Positions 1 to 5,588 of a stretch of 5,588 nt of DNA are shown here, piece after piece. The stretch's first letter is position 1. Every line of letters starts with the position of its first letter. Below the pieces are notes generated by a model that ran no database searches, was not told the origin of the DNA, and worked only from the letters and a program-made list of their open reading frames with translations. Location of the stretch: contig NZ_JIBO01000006.1 of the NCBI RefSeq assembly GCF_000688655.1, positions 542,276-547,863 of the forward strand, read 5' to 3'. The translations under genes and the position numbers were made by a program. The stretch comes from Lonsdalea quercina subsp. quercina (lineage in GTDB: Bacteria; Pseudomonadota; Gammaproteobacteria; Enterobacterales; Enterobacteriaceae).

Positions 1-737
1 CCGATAAATTTGAGGGGAAGCCCCTGAGCCTTCGCCTGGCGGACATACTCGATGATCCCGCCTTCCACATGGAACACGTTTTTGTAACCGTGATGCAGCA
101 TGTAGGCGCTGGCTTTTTCACAACGAATCCCACCTGTACAATACATGACGATGTTCTTTTCACGGTCGCCGGCCAACATTTCCGCCGCCATAGGCAGCTG
201 TTCACGAAATGTATCGGACGGGACTTCCAGCGCATTTTCGAAGTGACCCACTTCATATTCATAATGGTTGCGCATGTCGACGAAGACCGTGGAAGGATCT
301 TCCGCCATCCGATTGACCTCTTCGGCTTTCAAATAATGCCCAACGCGTGATGGATCAAACGTGGGGTCATCAATCCCGTCGGCCACAATCCGTTCCCGCA
401 CCTTCATCCTCAATACCCAGAACGATTTACCGTCGTCTTCCAGCGCAATATTGAGTCTGATGTTATTTAACGCGGGATGCGACTGATACAGCCGCGTTTT
501 GAACGTATCGAACATGCTCTCGGGAACGCTAATCTGCGCATTGATCCCCTCTTTTGCGATGTAGACACGACCAAACACGTTCATTTCAGTCAAGGTCAGG
601 TAAAGCGCGTCGCGAAATGCCTGGGGTTCATCCAGCAGGAAGTATTTATAGAAGGAGACCGTGGTGCGAGGCTCGGTTTCAGCAAGCATGCGCGCCTTCA
701 GTTCCTCATTGGAAACACGGTTATGTAACACTGGCAT
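1..737 (-). CDS. trhO: tRNA uridine(34) 5-hydroxylase TrhO (rhodanese family), C-terminus cut by window edge
   Basis: TrhO (formerly YceA) catalyses oxygen-dependent 5-hydroxylation of uridine 34 in the wobble position of certain tRNAs, the first step towards cmo5U/mcmo5U; it is cytosolic. Read on the minus strand, the ATG at 737-735 gives [17 protein letters not shown], nearly identical to the E. coli start, preceded by AGGAA (746-750) 8 nt upstream. Visible parts are the N-terminal UPF0176 domain (about residues 1-110, with [14 protein letters not shown]) and most of the rhodanese domain (about 145-240). The latter contains [18 protein letters not shown] and the active loop [10 protein letters not shown], with Cys200 (bases 138-140) the expected catalytic cysteine and a second cysteine at 206. 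The frame is open for 245 codons and runs off the left edge; the E. coli protein has 350 residues, so about 105 residues, including the cysteine-rich tail, lie outside. It diverges from lpxL, as in E. coli. Identification is very secure. Confidence 0.96.
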   Translation of the reverse strand, partial: MPVLHNRVSNEELKARMLAETEPRTTVSFYKYFLLDEPQAFRDALYLTLTEMNVFGRVYIAKEGINAQISVPESMFDTFKTRLYQSHPALNNIRLNIALEDDGKSFWVLRMKVRERIVADGIDDPTFDPSRVGHYLKAEEVNRMAEDPSTVFVDMRNHYEYEVGHFENALEVPSDTFREQLPMAAEMLAGDREKNIVMYCTGGIRCEKASAYMLHHGYKNVFHVEGGIIEYVRQAKAQGLPLKFI

Positions 738-815
738 GGTGTACGTTCCTGTTTAAAGTGAGGTTAACGACATTAATTGTGTGTTAGCATTTTGTTGCCG
801 TCACAATAGCGCGGC

Positions 816-844
816 ATGATACACCAGCTCTTAGCCTCTGTCAG
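816..844 (-). promoter_or_regulatory. Predicted sigma-70 type promoter of trhO
   Basis: On the minus strand, CTGACA (839-844) matches the -35 consensus at five of six bases. It is separated by exactly 17 bp from TATCAT (816-821), which matches the -10 consensus at five of six. Transcription would start near 809, giving a leader of about 70 nt before the trhO ATG at 737. The box quality and ideal spacing make this the best promoter candidate in the window. The start site itself is inferred. Confidence 0.65.
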
Positions 845-986
845 TCGAAGAGAACCCCAAAGAAATATCAATATGGGTTACACAAGTAAGTTTGATGACT
901 AGTTTCAACGTCTCGGTTTCGCCATAATACCGGCCTCATGAGATTGGAGATCACCTCACCAAAGGTAAAAAATCATTGCGAACCGA

Positions 987-995
987 TGCTATGAT
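987..995 (+). promoter_or_regulatory. Candidate extended -10 promoter for lpxL
   Basis: TGCTATGAT fits the extended -10 form TGnTATAAT with one mismatch in the hexamer (TATGAT at 990-995). No good -35 hexamer lies 16-18 bp upstream, where the sequence is an A-run (about 967-972); that is tolerable for extended -10 promoters. Transcription would start near 1002, giving a leader of about 143 nt that includes both inverted repeats. TATAAA at 1016-1021 is an alternative -10 but also lacks a -35. Moderate to low certainty. Confidence 0.4.
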
Positions 996-1030
996 AGGCG
1001 TCTGAATAAATCCCTTATAAAAATCAGCTT

Positions 1031-1053
1031 TTGGCACATTTCAAATGCGCCAA
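1031..1053. repeat. 23-bp imperfect palindrome in the lpxL upstream region
   Basis: The arms TTGGCACATTT (1031-1041) and AAATGCGCCAA (1043-1053) are reverse complements apart from one position (A1036 against C1048), around a single central C. As DNA, the size and symmetry suit a dimeric repressor or activator site. As RNA, it would form a hairpin with an internal A-C mismatch in the lpxL leader. No known operator consensus was recognised. Confidence 0.6.
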
Positions 1054-1068
1054 TAAGCGTCATATTAA

Positions 1069-1086
1069 ACTACTCTTCGGAGTAGT
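1069..1086 (+). other. Leader hairpin with C(UUCG)G tetraloop upstream of lpxL
   Basis: ACTACTC (1069-1075) and GAGTAGT (1080-1086) are perfect 7-bp arms enclosing TTCG (1076-1079). In RNA this closes as C(UUCG)G, one of the most stable tetraloops known. It ends 58 nt before the lpxL start codon and is followed by GTTCTG rather than a T-run, so it is not a standard intrinsic terminator. It could stabilise the 5' end of the transcript or insulate the leader; the role is inferred. Confidence 0.6.
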
Positions 1087-1144
1087 GTTCTGAAAATCCC
1101 ATTAACACAAGGCGTGATTTACCGCCGTTTTCGATATTAAGGCC

Positions 1145-2065
1145 ATGACGACAATCCCCTCTTTCAACCGTTCGCTATTGCACCCACGCTATTGGCTAAC
1201 CTGGCTGGGCATAGGCATCCTTTATCTGGTCGTCCTGCTTCCTTATCCGGTCATTTACCGCCTTGGTACTTTGCTTGGCCGACTATCGATGCCTATATTG
1301 AAGCACCGCGTTCAGATAGCTCGACGCAACCTGGAACTCTGTTTTCCCGACATGTCCGCTGAAAAGCGGGAAGCGCTGGTACGCAGCAACTTCGAGTCGG
1401 TTGGCATGGGCGTCATGGAAACCGGGATGGCGTGGTTTTGGCCTGACTGGCGAATCGCCCGTTGGTTCAAGGTGACCGGACTGGAGAATATGCAGCCCCT
1501 GCGCGAACAGAAGCGGGGAATATTGCTGATCGGTATTCACTTTTTGACGTTGGAACTCGGCGCACGCATTTTTGGCATGCAAAACGAAGGGATCGGGGTA
1601 TATCGCCCCAATGACAACAAGCTGATTGACTGGCTGCAGACCTGGGGCCGTATGCGCTCCAACAAATCCATGCTGGACCGCAAAGATCTGAAAGGTATGA
1701 TCCGCGCCCTCAAACAGGGAGAAATACTCTGGTATGCCCCTGACCACGACTATGGTCCGCGCAGCAGTGTGTTTGTACCGTTATTCGCCGTTAATAAGGC
1801 CGCGACAACGGCGGGCAGCTATATGCTGGCACGGAGCGCAAAGCCGGTAGTTGTTCCCTTCGTCCCCCGCAGGCTGCCTGACGGAAAAGGGTATGAACTC
1901 ATCATTCAACCCGCCGAACCCGATATACCGTTAGAGAACGAAGCCGCCACAGCCACCTGGATGAATCACATTATTGAGCAAAATATCATGCTGGCCTGCG
2001 ATCAATACATGTGGCTGCACCGCCGGTTTAAGACGCGTCCCCCGGGAGAGTCCTCTCTTTATTAG
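1145..2065 (+). CDS. lpxL: Kdo2-lipid IV(A) lauroyltransferase LpxL (HtrB)
   Basis: LpxL transfers laurate from lauroyl-acyl carrier protein to Kdo2-lipid IV(A) at the cytoplasmic face of the inner membrane, one of the two late acylations of lipid A before MsbA export. The 306-residue product has the same length as E. coli LpxL and is closely similar throughout, from the [14 protein letters not shown] start to LHRRFKTRP near the end. A single N-terminal membrane anchor spans about residues 17-38. The acyltransferase HX4(D/E) motif is H132 to E137 in [12 protein letters not shown]; other conserved positions include R169 in TWGRM and D200 in [11 protein letters not shown]. The start at 1145 is chosen because it reproduces the conserved N-terminus, although the only Shine-Dalgarno-like bases, AAGG (1139-1142), lie just 2 nt upstream. 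The close match at the N-terminus argues for LpxL over the cold-induced paralogue LpxP. It is divergent from trhO and convergent with mdoGH. Confidence 0.96.
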   Translation: MTTIPSFNRSLLHPRYWLTWLGIGILYLVVLLPYPVIYRLGTLLGRLSMPILKHRVQIARRNLELCFPDMSAEKREALVRSNFESVGMGVMETGMAWFWPDWRIARWFKVTGLENMQPLREQKRGILLIGIHFLTLELGARIFGMQNEGIGVYRPNDNKLIDWLQTWGRMRSNKSMLDRKDLKGMIRALKQGEILWYAPDHDYGPRSSVFVPLFAVNKAATTAGSYMLARSAKPVVVPFVPRRLPDGKGYELIIQPAEPDIPLENEAATATWMNHIIEQNIMLACDQYMWLHRRFKTRPPGESSLY

Positions 2066-2076
2066 TCACTATTCTT

Positions 2077-2108
2077 TCCACCGTGAATGGGCAACCCTCC
2101 ACGGTGGA
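2077..2108. repeat. Inverted repeat just after lpxL
   Basis: TCCACCGTG (2077-2085) and CACGGTGGA (2100-2108) form perfect 9-bp arms with a 14-nt loop, starting 12 nt after the lpxL stop. Neither strand has a T-run after the stem, so it is not a classical intrinsic terminator. It may protect the 3' end of the lpxL mRNA or act with the following hairpin. Confidence 0.5.
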
Positions 2109-2159
2109 TAAACGCTCAAAATCTTTTGCCCCGCATCACGCGAACAAACCGTCATATCA

Positions 2160-2184
2160 AAGCCGCCTCCGCAGAAGGCGGCTT
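2160..2184 (+). terminator. Probable rho-independent terminator of lpxL
   Basis: AAGCCGCCT (2160-2168) and AGGCGGCTT (2176-2184) form a perfect 9-bp GC-rich stem with a 7-nt loop, followed by CATTACG, so the stem ends in TT but the T-tract is short. It is about 95 nt after the lpxL stop. On the opposite strand the stem is followed by TTTGATAT, so it could also act on minus-strand read-through. The sequence supports a terminator of moderate strength. Confidence 0.6.
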
Positions 2185-2521
2185 CATTACGCCCCGGAAA
2201 AGCGGGTTTACATGCCATGCTTTCAGCCCCGTCTCTTCGCCCGCGACATTTTCCTCGCACCTGAATGTCTGCGAATGGCCTCATCAAGCGTTCAACCCAG
2301 CCCAATCGCCCTGACCAGAAAGTATTTTTCCTACGACATTCTGTTTTCAGATGAAGATATTTCGCGAACAGACTTCACTGTGTCGAAAAAGTCGATAGCG
2401 TTGAGATACTCAGGCTTGGCGTGGGTGCTCACCACCAAAGGCATATTCCCTATCCGAGATGGGCTTTAACTACCGTGCCTTTTGCGTATCACGTTTACCG
2501 GGAAAAGAATTTAAGCGTAAA

Positions 2522-2552
2522 AAAACGCCCGATGATATTCATCGGGCGTTTT
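2522..2552 (-). terminator. Strong bidirectional intrinsic terminator of mdoGH
   Basis: Arms 2522-2535 and 2539-2552 are perfect 14-bp reverse complements with a 3-nt loop; the core is ACGCCCGATGA against TCATCGGGCGT. On the minus strand the stem is followed by a run of seven T residues, partly within the stem's base, 36 nt after the mdoH stop codon, which is ideal for ending the mdoGH transcript. On the plus strand it ends in TTTTAG, so it can also stop read-through coming from lpxL. Confidence 0.9.
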
Positions 2553-2587
2553 AGCTATATCGATACTAAGCGCTCAGCAGAGTCACA

Positions 2588-5143
2588 TTACAATTTCACC
2601 GGCGGAGCCGATAGGGTCTGATAATACTCAGCCCAGCTATTGTAACGTTCTGGCTCCTGCCACACGTGGTAATGCAACCGCGAGATCGTTACCGGGTCGC
2701 TAAGCAGCGCCAGTCGTTGGTGACTTTCAACCTCTTGCGGCTTGAGGCTCAAGGCCGCCGCCACTCGCTGTTTACGCACGTCTTCGATAGGCTGGCTGAA
2801 CCCGTGTCGAGCCGTGGCCATCCCGCTCGCTAACGCATTGATCGTCGGGTCGAAGACCGCATGCATGAATCCGTTGCTCAACTTGCGCTCGCGATTGAGG
2901 CGGAAGTACTCATCTGTAGCAACCAGCTCGCGCGGCGGATTGTACTCTTCCGGGATCAGTAGCAGTTTCGCACGTTTGCAGGCCAGACCAAGATTGGCAC
3001 GGCTGGAGTACACCGAAACCCAAGGAGACAGAATCAATGAGAAGACGATCGGCGCCAGCCACCACAAGAAGCGAAGATCCAGCCAAGCCATTCCCAGCGC
3101 CCAGACCAGTCCCAGCACCAGTTGAGAACCATGGCGGGTGAATGCTTCGCCCCACGAGGTTGCATCATCATCACGCTGCGGAGAGTTCCACTGTACCGAC
3201 CAGCCCAGGAAAGCACTCACGACGAATACCGTGTGGAACAGCATTCTGACCGGCGCCAGCAATACGGAGAACAGCATTTCCAGCAGCAGTGAAATGAACA
3301 CCCGAATGACTCCGCCGTAGGGCTTCGCCCCTTTGGCACAGGCCAAAATGACGCTCAGCAATTTCGGCAGGAACAGCAAGACCAGCGTGGTTGAAAACAG
3401 CGCGATGGCCAGCTCAGGTCGCCACTGCGGCCAGACCGGGAACAACTGCCGGGGCTGCAGGAAGTACTGAGGCTCCATCAGCGTGTGCACCACCTGCAAC
3501 GCGGTCGATAAGGCGAGGAACATAAACCATAACGGCGCGGAGAGGTATGACATTACCCCGGTCAGGAACACGGCACGATGCACGGGATGCATGCCTTTGA
3601 CCAGGAACAATCGGAAGTTCATCAGGTTGCCGTGGCACCAGCGGCGGTCACGTTTTAATTCATCCAGAAGGTTCGGCGGCAGCTCTTCATAACTGCCGGG
3701 CAGATCGTAAGCGATCCAGACGCCCCAGCCAGCCCTACGCATCAGCGCGGCTTCGACAAAGTCATGAGACAAGATCGACCCGGCGAAAGAGCCTTCTCCC
3801 GGCAACGGCGCCAGCGCACAGTGCTCAATGAAGGGTTTCACACGGATGATGGCATTGTGGCCCCAGTAATGAGACTCCCCTAACTGCCAGAAATGCAGCC
3901 CGGCGGTAAACAACGGGCCGTAGACCCTGGTCGCGAACTGCTGACAGCGCGCATACAGTGTGTCCATGCCGGATGCTCTCGGCGATGACTGGATAATCCC
4001 GGCATTCGGATTCGCTTCCATCAGTCTGACCAGATTGGTCAAACAGTCTCCGCTCATTACGCTGTCGGCGTCCAGCACCACCATATAACTATACTGACTC
4101 CCCCAGCGACGGCAGAAATCATCGATGTTGCCGCTTTTCCGTTTTACACGGCGGCGACGACGGCGATAGAAGATATGACCTTCTCCCCCGACTTCACGAC
4201 ACAAATCCATCCACGCTTTTTGCTCAGCGATGCAGATATCGGGGTCGTTGCTGTCACTCAACACATACATGTCGAAATGCGCCAGTTGCCCCGTCGCTTC
4301 AACAGACTCGTATGTCGCCCGCAAACCGGCAAACACCCGCTCTACGTCCTCATTACAAATCGGCATGATTAACGCAGTGCGATGGTCGGGATTGAGGGGT
4401 TCATTGCCGACCGTGCTGGAAGAGATACTGTATTTATCCTTACCGATCAGCAATTGCAGGAATCCCATGAGCGCGGTCCAGAAGCCCGCGGAGACCCAGC
4501 AGAACAAGATGGCGAATAAAATCAGAATACCGCTTTGCAGCACATAAGGCAGCAGCTGCATAACGGAGCGCAGCCAATCCTGGTGCGCCATCTCGAACGG
4601 ATCGATCAGCGCCCATCCTTGATACGGCAGGATGGTCTTCATGTACCAGGTAGCAATCGTCGTTTGAAACAGCGTCAAAATCAGGAGGATATAGCGACGA
4701 ATCGTACCCACGGTACGCCACCGGCTCTCTTCCTTGTTTTCCTGCGCGGTGATTCGGCGGCGGCGAGGCGCTGTCGATTGCCCCAAAATGCCATGCCACC
4801 AGCGCACAAGCGGGTTGGTTTGCCAGGCATCAGGAAACATGACGGCGCGTTTGATTTTCGGCATCGCCTGAATCGCTGTGCGCCCTTCCCGATCGTTGAG
4901 CAGCTGTTTATCCTGAGACGGAGTGTCTCCCCAGCCCATTTCCAGGCGCCGCTTCACGGAGATTAAAGGTAAATCATCTTCGGACCGAAGATTCACCGTA
5001 TCACCATTGGCTAAAGCCTGATGTACTTCAGATGGGTCAGGGGGAGTCGTTGAATGCGGGAGGGATTCACGCAACGCCTCTGCCTGCTCAGCAGGCAGAG
5101 GCAATTTCTCGACATAGTCGAGAGAGGAAGTTGACTTATTCAT
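2588..5143 (-). CDS. mdoH: Glucans biosynthesis glucosyltransferase H (OpgH/MdoH)
   Basis: MdoH is the inner-membrane glucosyltransferase that uses UDP-glucose (with acyl carrier protein as a known cofactor) to build the beta-1,2-linked backbone of osmoregulated periplasmic glucans. In E. coli it also acts as a nutrient-dependent cell-size regulator through FtsZ. The 851-residue product is close to the E. coli length of 847. A variable cytoplasmic N-terminus (1-145) precedes two membrane segments (about 149-170 and 196-225). The large cytoplasmic GT-A domain shows SDSND (296-300), the basic run [14 protein letters not shown] (from 326), DAD (358-360), HDFVEAAL with likely catalytic D461, and RDRRW (498-502), the family's RxxRW motif. 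Further membrane segments lie at about 521-550, 577-600, 613-645 and 675-710. The ATG at 5143-5141 overlaps the mdoG stop by 8 bp (ATGAATAA). No Shine-Dalgarno sequence is visible before it, which suggests translational coupling to mdoG. Two inverted repeats lie within the first 23 codons. In Dickeya and related plant pathogens these glucans are required for virulence. Confidence 0.97.
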   Translation of the reverse strand: MNKSTSSLDYVEKLPLPAEQAEALRESLPHSTTPPDPSEVHQALANGDTVNLRSEDDLPLISVKRRLEMGWGDTPSQDKQLLNDREGRTAIQAMPKIKRAVMFPDAWQTNPLVRWWHGILGQSTAPRRRRITAQENKEESRWRTVGTIRRYILLILTLFQTTIATWYMKTILPYQGWALIDPFEMAHQDWLRSVMQLLPYVLQSGILILFAILFCWVSAGFWTALMGFLQLLIGKDKYSISSSTVGNEPLNPDHRTALIMPICNEDVERVFAGLRATYESVEATGQLAHFDMYVLSDSNDPDICIAEQKAWMDLCREVGGEGHIFYRRRRRRVKRKSGNIDDFCRRWGSQYSYMVVLDADSVMSGDCLTNLVRLMEANPNAGIIQSSPRASGMDTLYARCQQFATRVYGPLFTAGLHFWQLGESHYWGHNAIIRVKPFIEHCALAPLPGEGSFAGSILSHDFVEAALMRRAGWGVWIAYDLPGSYEELPPNLLDELKRDRRWCHGNLMNFRLFLVKGMHPVHRAVFLTGVMSYLSAPLWFMFLALSTALQVVHTLMEPQYFLQPRQLFPVWPQWRPELAIALFSTTLVLLFLPKLLSVILACAKGAKPYGGVIRVFISLLLEMLFSVLLAPVRMLFHTVFVVSAFLGWSVQWNSPQRDDDATSWGEAFTRHGSQLVLGLVWALGMAWLDLRFLWWLAPIVFSLILSPWVSVYSSRANLGLACKRAKLLLIPEEYNPPRELVATDEYFRLNRERKLSNGFMHAVFDPTINALASGMATARHGFSQPIEDVRKQRVAAALSLKPQEVESHQRLALLSDPVTISRLHYHVWQEPERYNSWAEYYQTLSAPPVKL
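5076..5102. repeat. 27-bp palindrome inside the mdoH 5' coding sequence
   Basis: Arms GCCTCTGCCTGCT (5076-5088) and AGCAGGCAGAGGC (5090-5102) are perfect 13-bp reverse complements around one central base. In the mdoH mRNA this spans codons 14-23 (encoding [10 protein letters not shown]) and would fold into a very stable GC-rich hairpin of 11-12 bp with a small loop. It is not followed by a T-run on the minus strand, so it is not a terminator. Confidence 0.75.
5107..5123. repeat. Inverted repeat at mdoH codons 7-13
   Basis: TCTCGAC (5107-5113) and GTCGAGA (5117-5123) are perfect 7-bp arms with a 3-nt ATA centre. In the mRNA the hairpin would begin about 20 nt after the first base of the mdoH start codon and sit 4 nt upstream of the larger hairpin at 5076-5102. 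Confidence 0.65.
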
Positions 5144-5588
5144 TGGCAGGCAACTGATAGCTCCATGTTTCAGTCAAAGTAGTCTCGCCATTCACCAACG
5201 CTGCACGCATTTCCGTTGGCTTTTTGCTGTCCTTCACGCGCAGACGGATTGTCAAGCGCCAGCCTTTGGTCACAGGGTTGTAACGCACGCTGTTTTCAAC
5301 AATTTCACCGTTGTCGCCGATGCTGACCTGAGGCGCGACCGGCGTATTAGGATCCATGTCCTTCATCTGCGAACCGACGAAATCCACCAGGAAAGCAATC
5401 GTCCCATCCGGCTGACGGATCAGGTTCGACTGTTTTACATCCCCCGTAGAACGCATGGTCTGTTTGACGTAGGCAATGTCAGGAGAGTGCAACGCATCTT
5501 CATCCGTTGTGAAATGTAGACGGTATTTCACATCCAGCGGCTTGCCTTTTTCCGGCAACGTGTCCGGCGTCCAGAAAGAAACGATGTT
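5136..5588 (-). CDS. mdoG: Glucans biosynthesis protein G (OpgG/MdoG), C-terminal 150 residues
   Basis: MdoG is a secreted periplasmic protein essential for osmoregulated periplasmic glucan synthesis; recent work on the OpgG/OpgD family describes glucan-processing activity. The frame is open from the right edge ([15 protein letters not shown]) to the TAA at 5138-5136, giving 150 codons plus stop, against about 511 residues in E. coli. The visible part covers the end of the beta-sandwich domain and the C-terminal immunoglobulin-like domain. It closely matches E. coli through [20 protein letters not shown], the [10 protein letters not shown] and [11 protein letters not shown] segments and the terminal [11 protein letters not shown]. 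The signal peptide and catalytic N-terminal domain are outside the window. It is the upstream partner of mdoH in the same operon, with an 8-bp overlap; an internal ATG at 5558 is not the start. The operon promoter, osmoregulated in E. coli, lies beyond the right edge. Confidence 0.95.
   Translation of the reverse strand, partial: NIVSFWTPDTLPEKGKPLDVKYRLHFTTDEDALHSPDIAYVKQTMRSTGDVKQSNLIRQPDGTIAFLVDFVGSQMKDMDPNTPVAPQVSIGDNGEIVENSVRYNPVTKGWRLTIRLRVKDSKKPTEMRAALVNGETTLTETWSYQLPANE

Larger units (their letters stand above)
738..1144. other. Divergent trhO/lpxL intergenic region (407 bp)
   Basis: No protein-coding gene is supported here. The left part carries the trhO promoter and leader. The right part, from about 985, carries a candidate lpxL promoter and a leader with two marked inverted repeats (1031-1053 and 1069-1086). 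Base composition is more AT-rich than in the flanking genes. A weaker imperfect dyad lies at 892-908 (TTGA and TCAA half-sites around a central ACTAGT), and CTCATGAG at 935-942 is a short perfect palindrome; no regulator could be assigned to either. Confidence 0.7.
2066..2587. other. Convergent lpxL/mdoH intergenic region without a supported gene (522 bp)
   Basis: The region holds three inverted repeats: 2077-2108, 2160-2184, and the strong terminator at 2522-2552. Open frames crossing it (for example plus strand 2083-2469 and minus strand 2069-2305) run through the hairpins, lack ribosome binding sites and show no recognisable domain. The stretch 2185-2510 shows nothing assignable. In E. coli the equivalent interval contains yceK, msyB and mdtG; none of these is recognisable here. 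Confidence 0.7.

Noticed and set aside
873..902. A 9-codon plus-strand open frame (MGYTSKFDD) in the trhO-lpxL intergenic region
   Set aside because: No Shine-Dalgarno sequence precedes it, it lies upstream of the best lpxL promoter candidate, and a frame this short occurs easily by chance.
938..994. An 18-codon plus-strand open frame starting MRLEITSPK
   Set aside because: It has no ribosome binding site, and its end overlaps the candidate extended -10 element, so it would not be on that transcript.
2069..2305. A 78-codon minus-strand open frame antisense to the lpxL 3' flank
   Set aside because: It crosses both inverted repeats, has no convincing upstream signals, and shows no domain.
2083..2469. 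A 128-codon plus-strand open frame behind lpxL
   Set aside because: It starts inside one inverted repeat and runs through the GC-rich terminator stem, has no SD, and its arginine-rich low-complexity translation matches no family I recognise.
4119..4166. Arginine-rich tract ([14 protein letters not shown]) in MdoH, considered as an unusual insertion
   Set aside because: The same tract is present in E. coli MdoH, so it is a conserved family feature rather than a novelty.
4440..4799. Long minus-strand alternative frame inside mdoH (119 codons), and similar long frames on either strand within mdoH, lpxL and trhO
   Set aside because: They overlap strongly conserved genes in other frames, as expected for coding DNA of this composition, and none shows a recognisable domain.
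1..5588. Search for a defence system, mobile element, CRISPR array or tRNA
   Set aside because: No transposase, integrase, terminal repeats, spaced direct repeats or cloverleaf-like sequence was seen; all coding content is core enterobacterial.

Overview
The window fits a chromosomal core-genome segment of an enterobacterium (order Enterobacterales). All four coding regions match well-known Escherichia coli envelope or tRNA genes at high similarity, and their order resembles the E. coli mdoG-mdoH ... lpxL-trhO neighbourhood. The variable N-terminus of MdoH and the gene arrangement suggest the soft-rot/plant-associated side of the order (Pectobacterium, Dickeya, Brenneria, Lonsdalea type). That genus-level placement is inference from recalled sequences.

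Layout: (1) 1-737, minus strand: 5' two-thirds of trhO (yceA), a rhodanese-family tRNA uridine 5-hydroxylase, cut by the left edge. (2) 738-1144: divergent intergenic region with a good sigma-70 type promoter for trhO, a possible extended -10 promoter for lpxL, and an lpxL leader containing a 23-bp imperfect palindrome and a C(UUCG)G hairpin. (3) 1145-2065, plus strand: complete lpxL (htrB), the lipid A lauroyltransferase. (4) 2066-2587: 522 bp with no convincing gene, holding two inverted repeats behind lpxL and a strong bidirectional terminator in front of the end of mdoH. (5) 2588-5143, minus strand: complete mdoH (opgH), the membrane glucosyltransferase for osmoregulated periplasmic glucans. 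(6) 5136-5588, minus strand: the last 150 codons of mdoG (opgG), overlapping mdoH by 8 bp.

The genes form three transcription units. mdoG-mdoH is a translationally coupled operon that makes and processes periplasmic glucans and ends at the terminator at 2522-2552. lpxL is convergent to it and completes lipid A acylation. trhO diverges from lpxL and acts on wobble uridines of tRNA. Two of the units therefore build the Gram-negative envelope. No mobile element, CRISPR array, tRNA or foreign system is visible. The most unusual structure is a pair of tandem perfect inverted repeats inside the first 23 codons of mdoH, directly after the mdoG/mdoH overlap.
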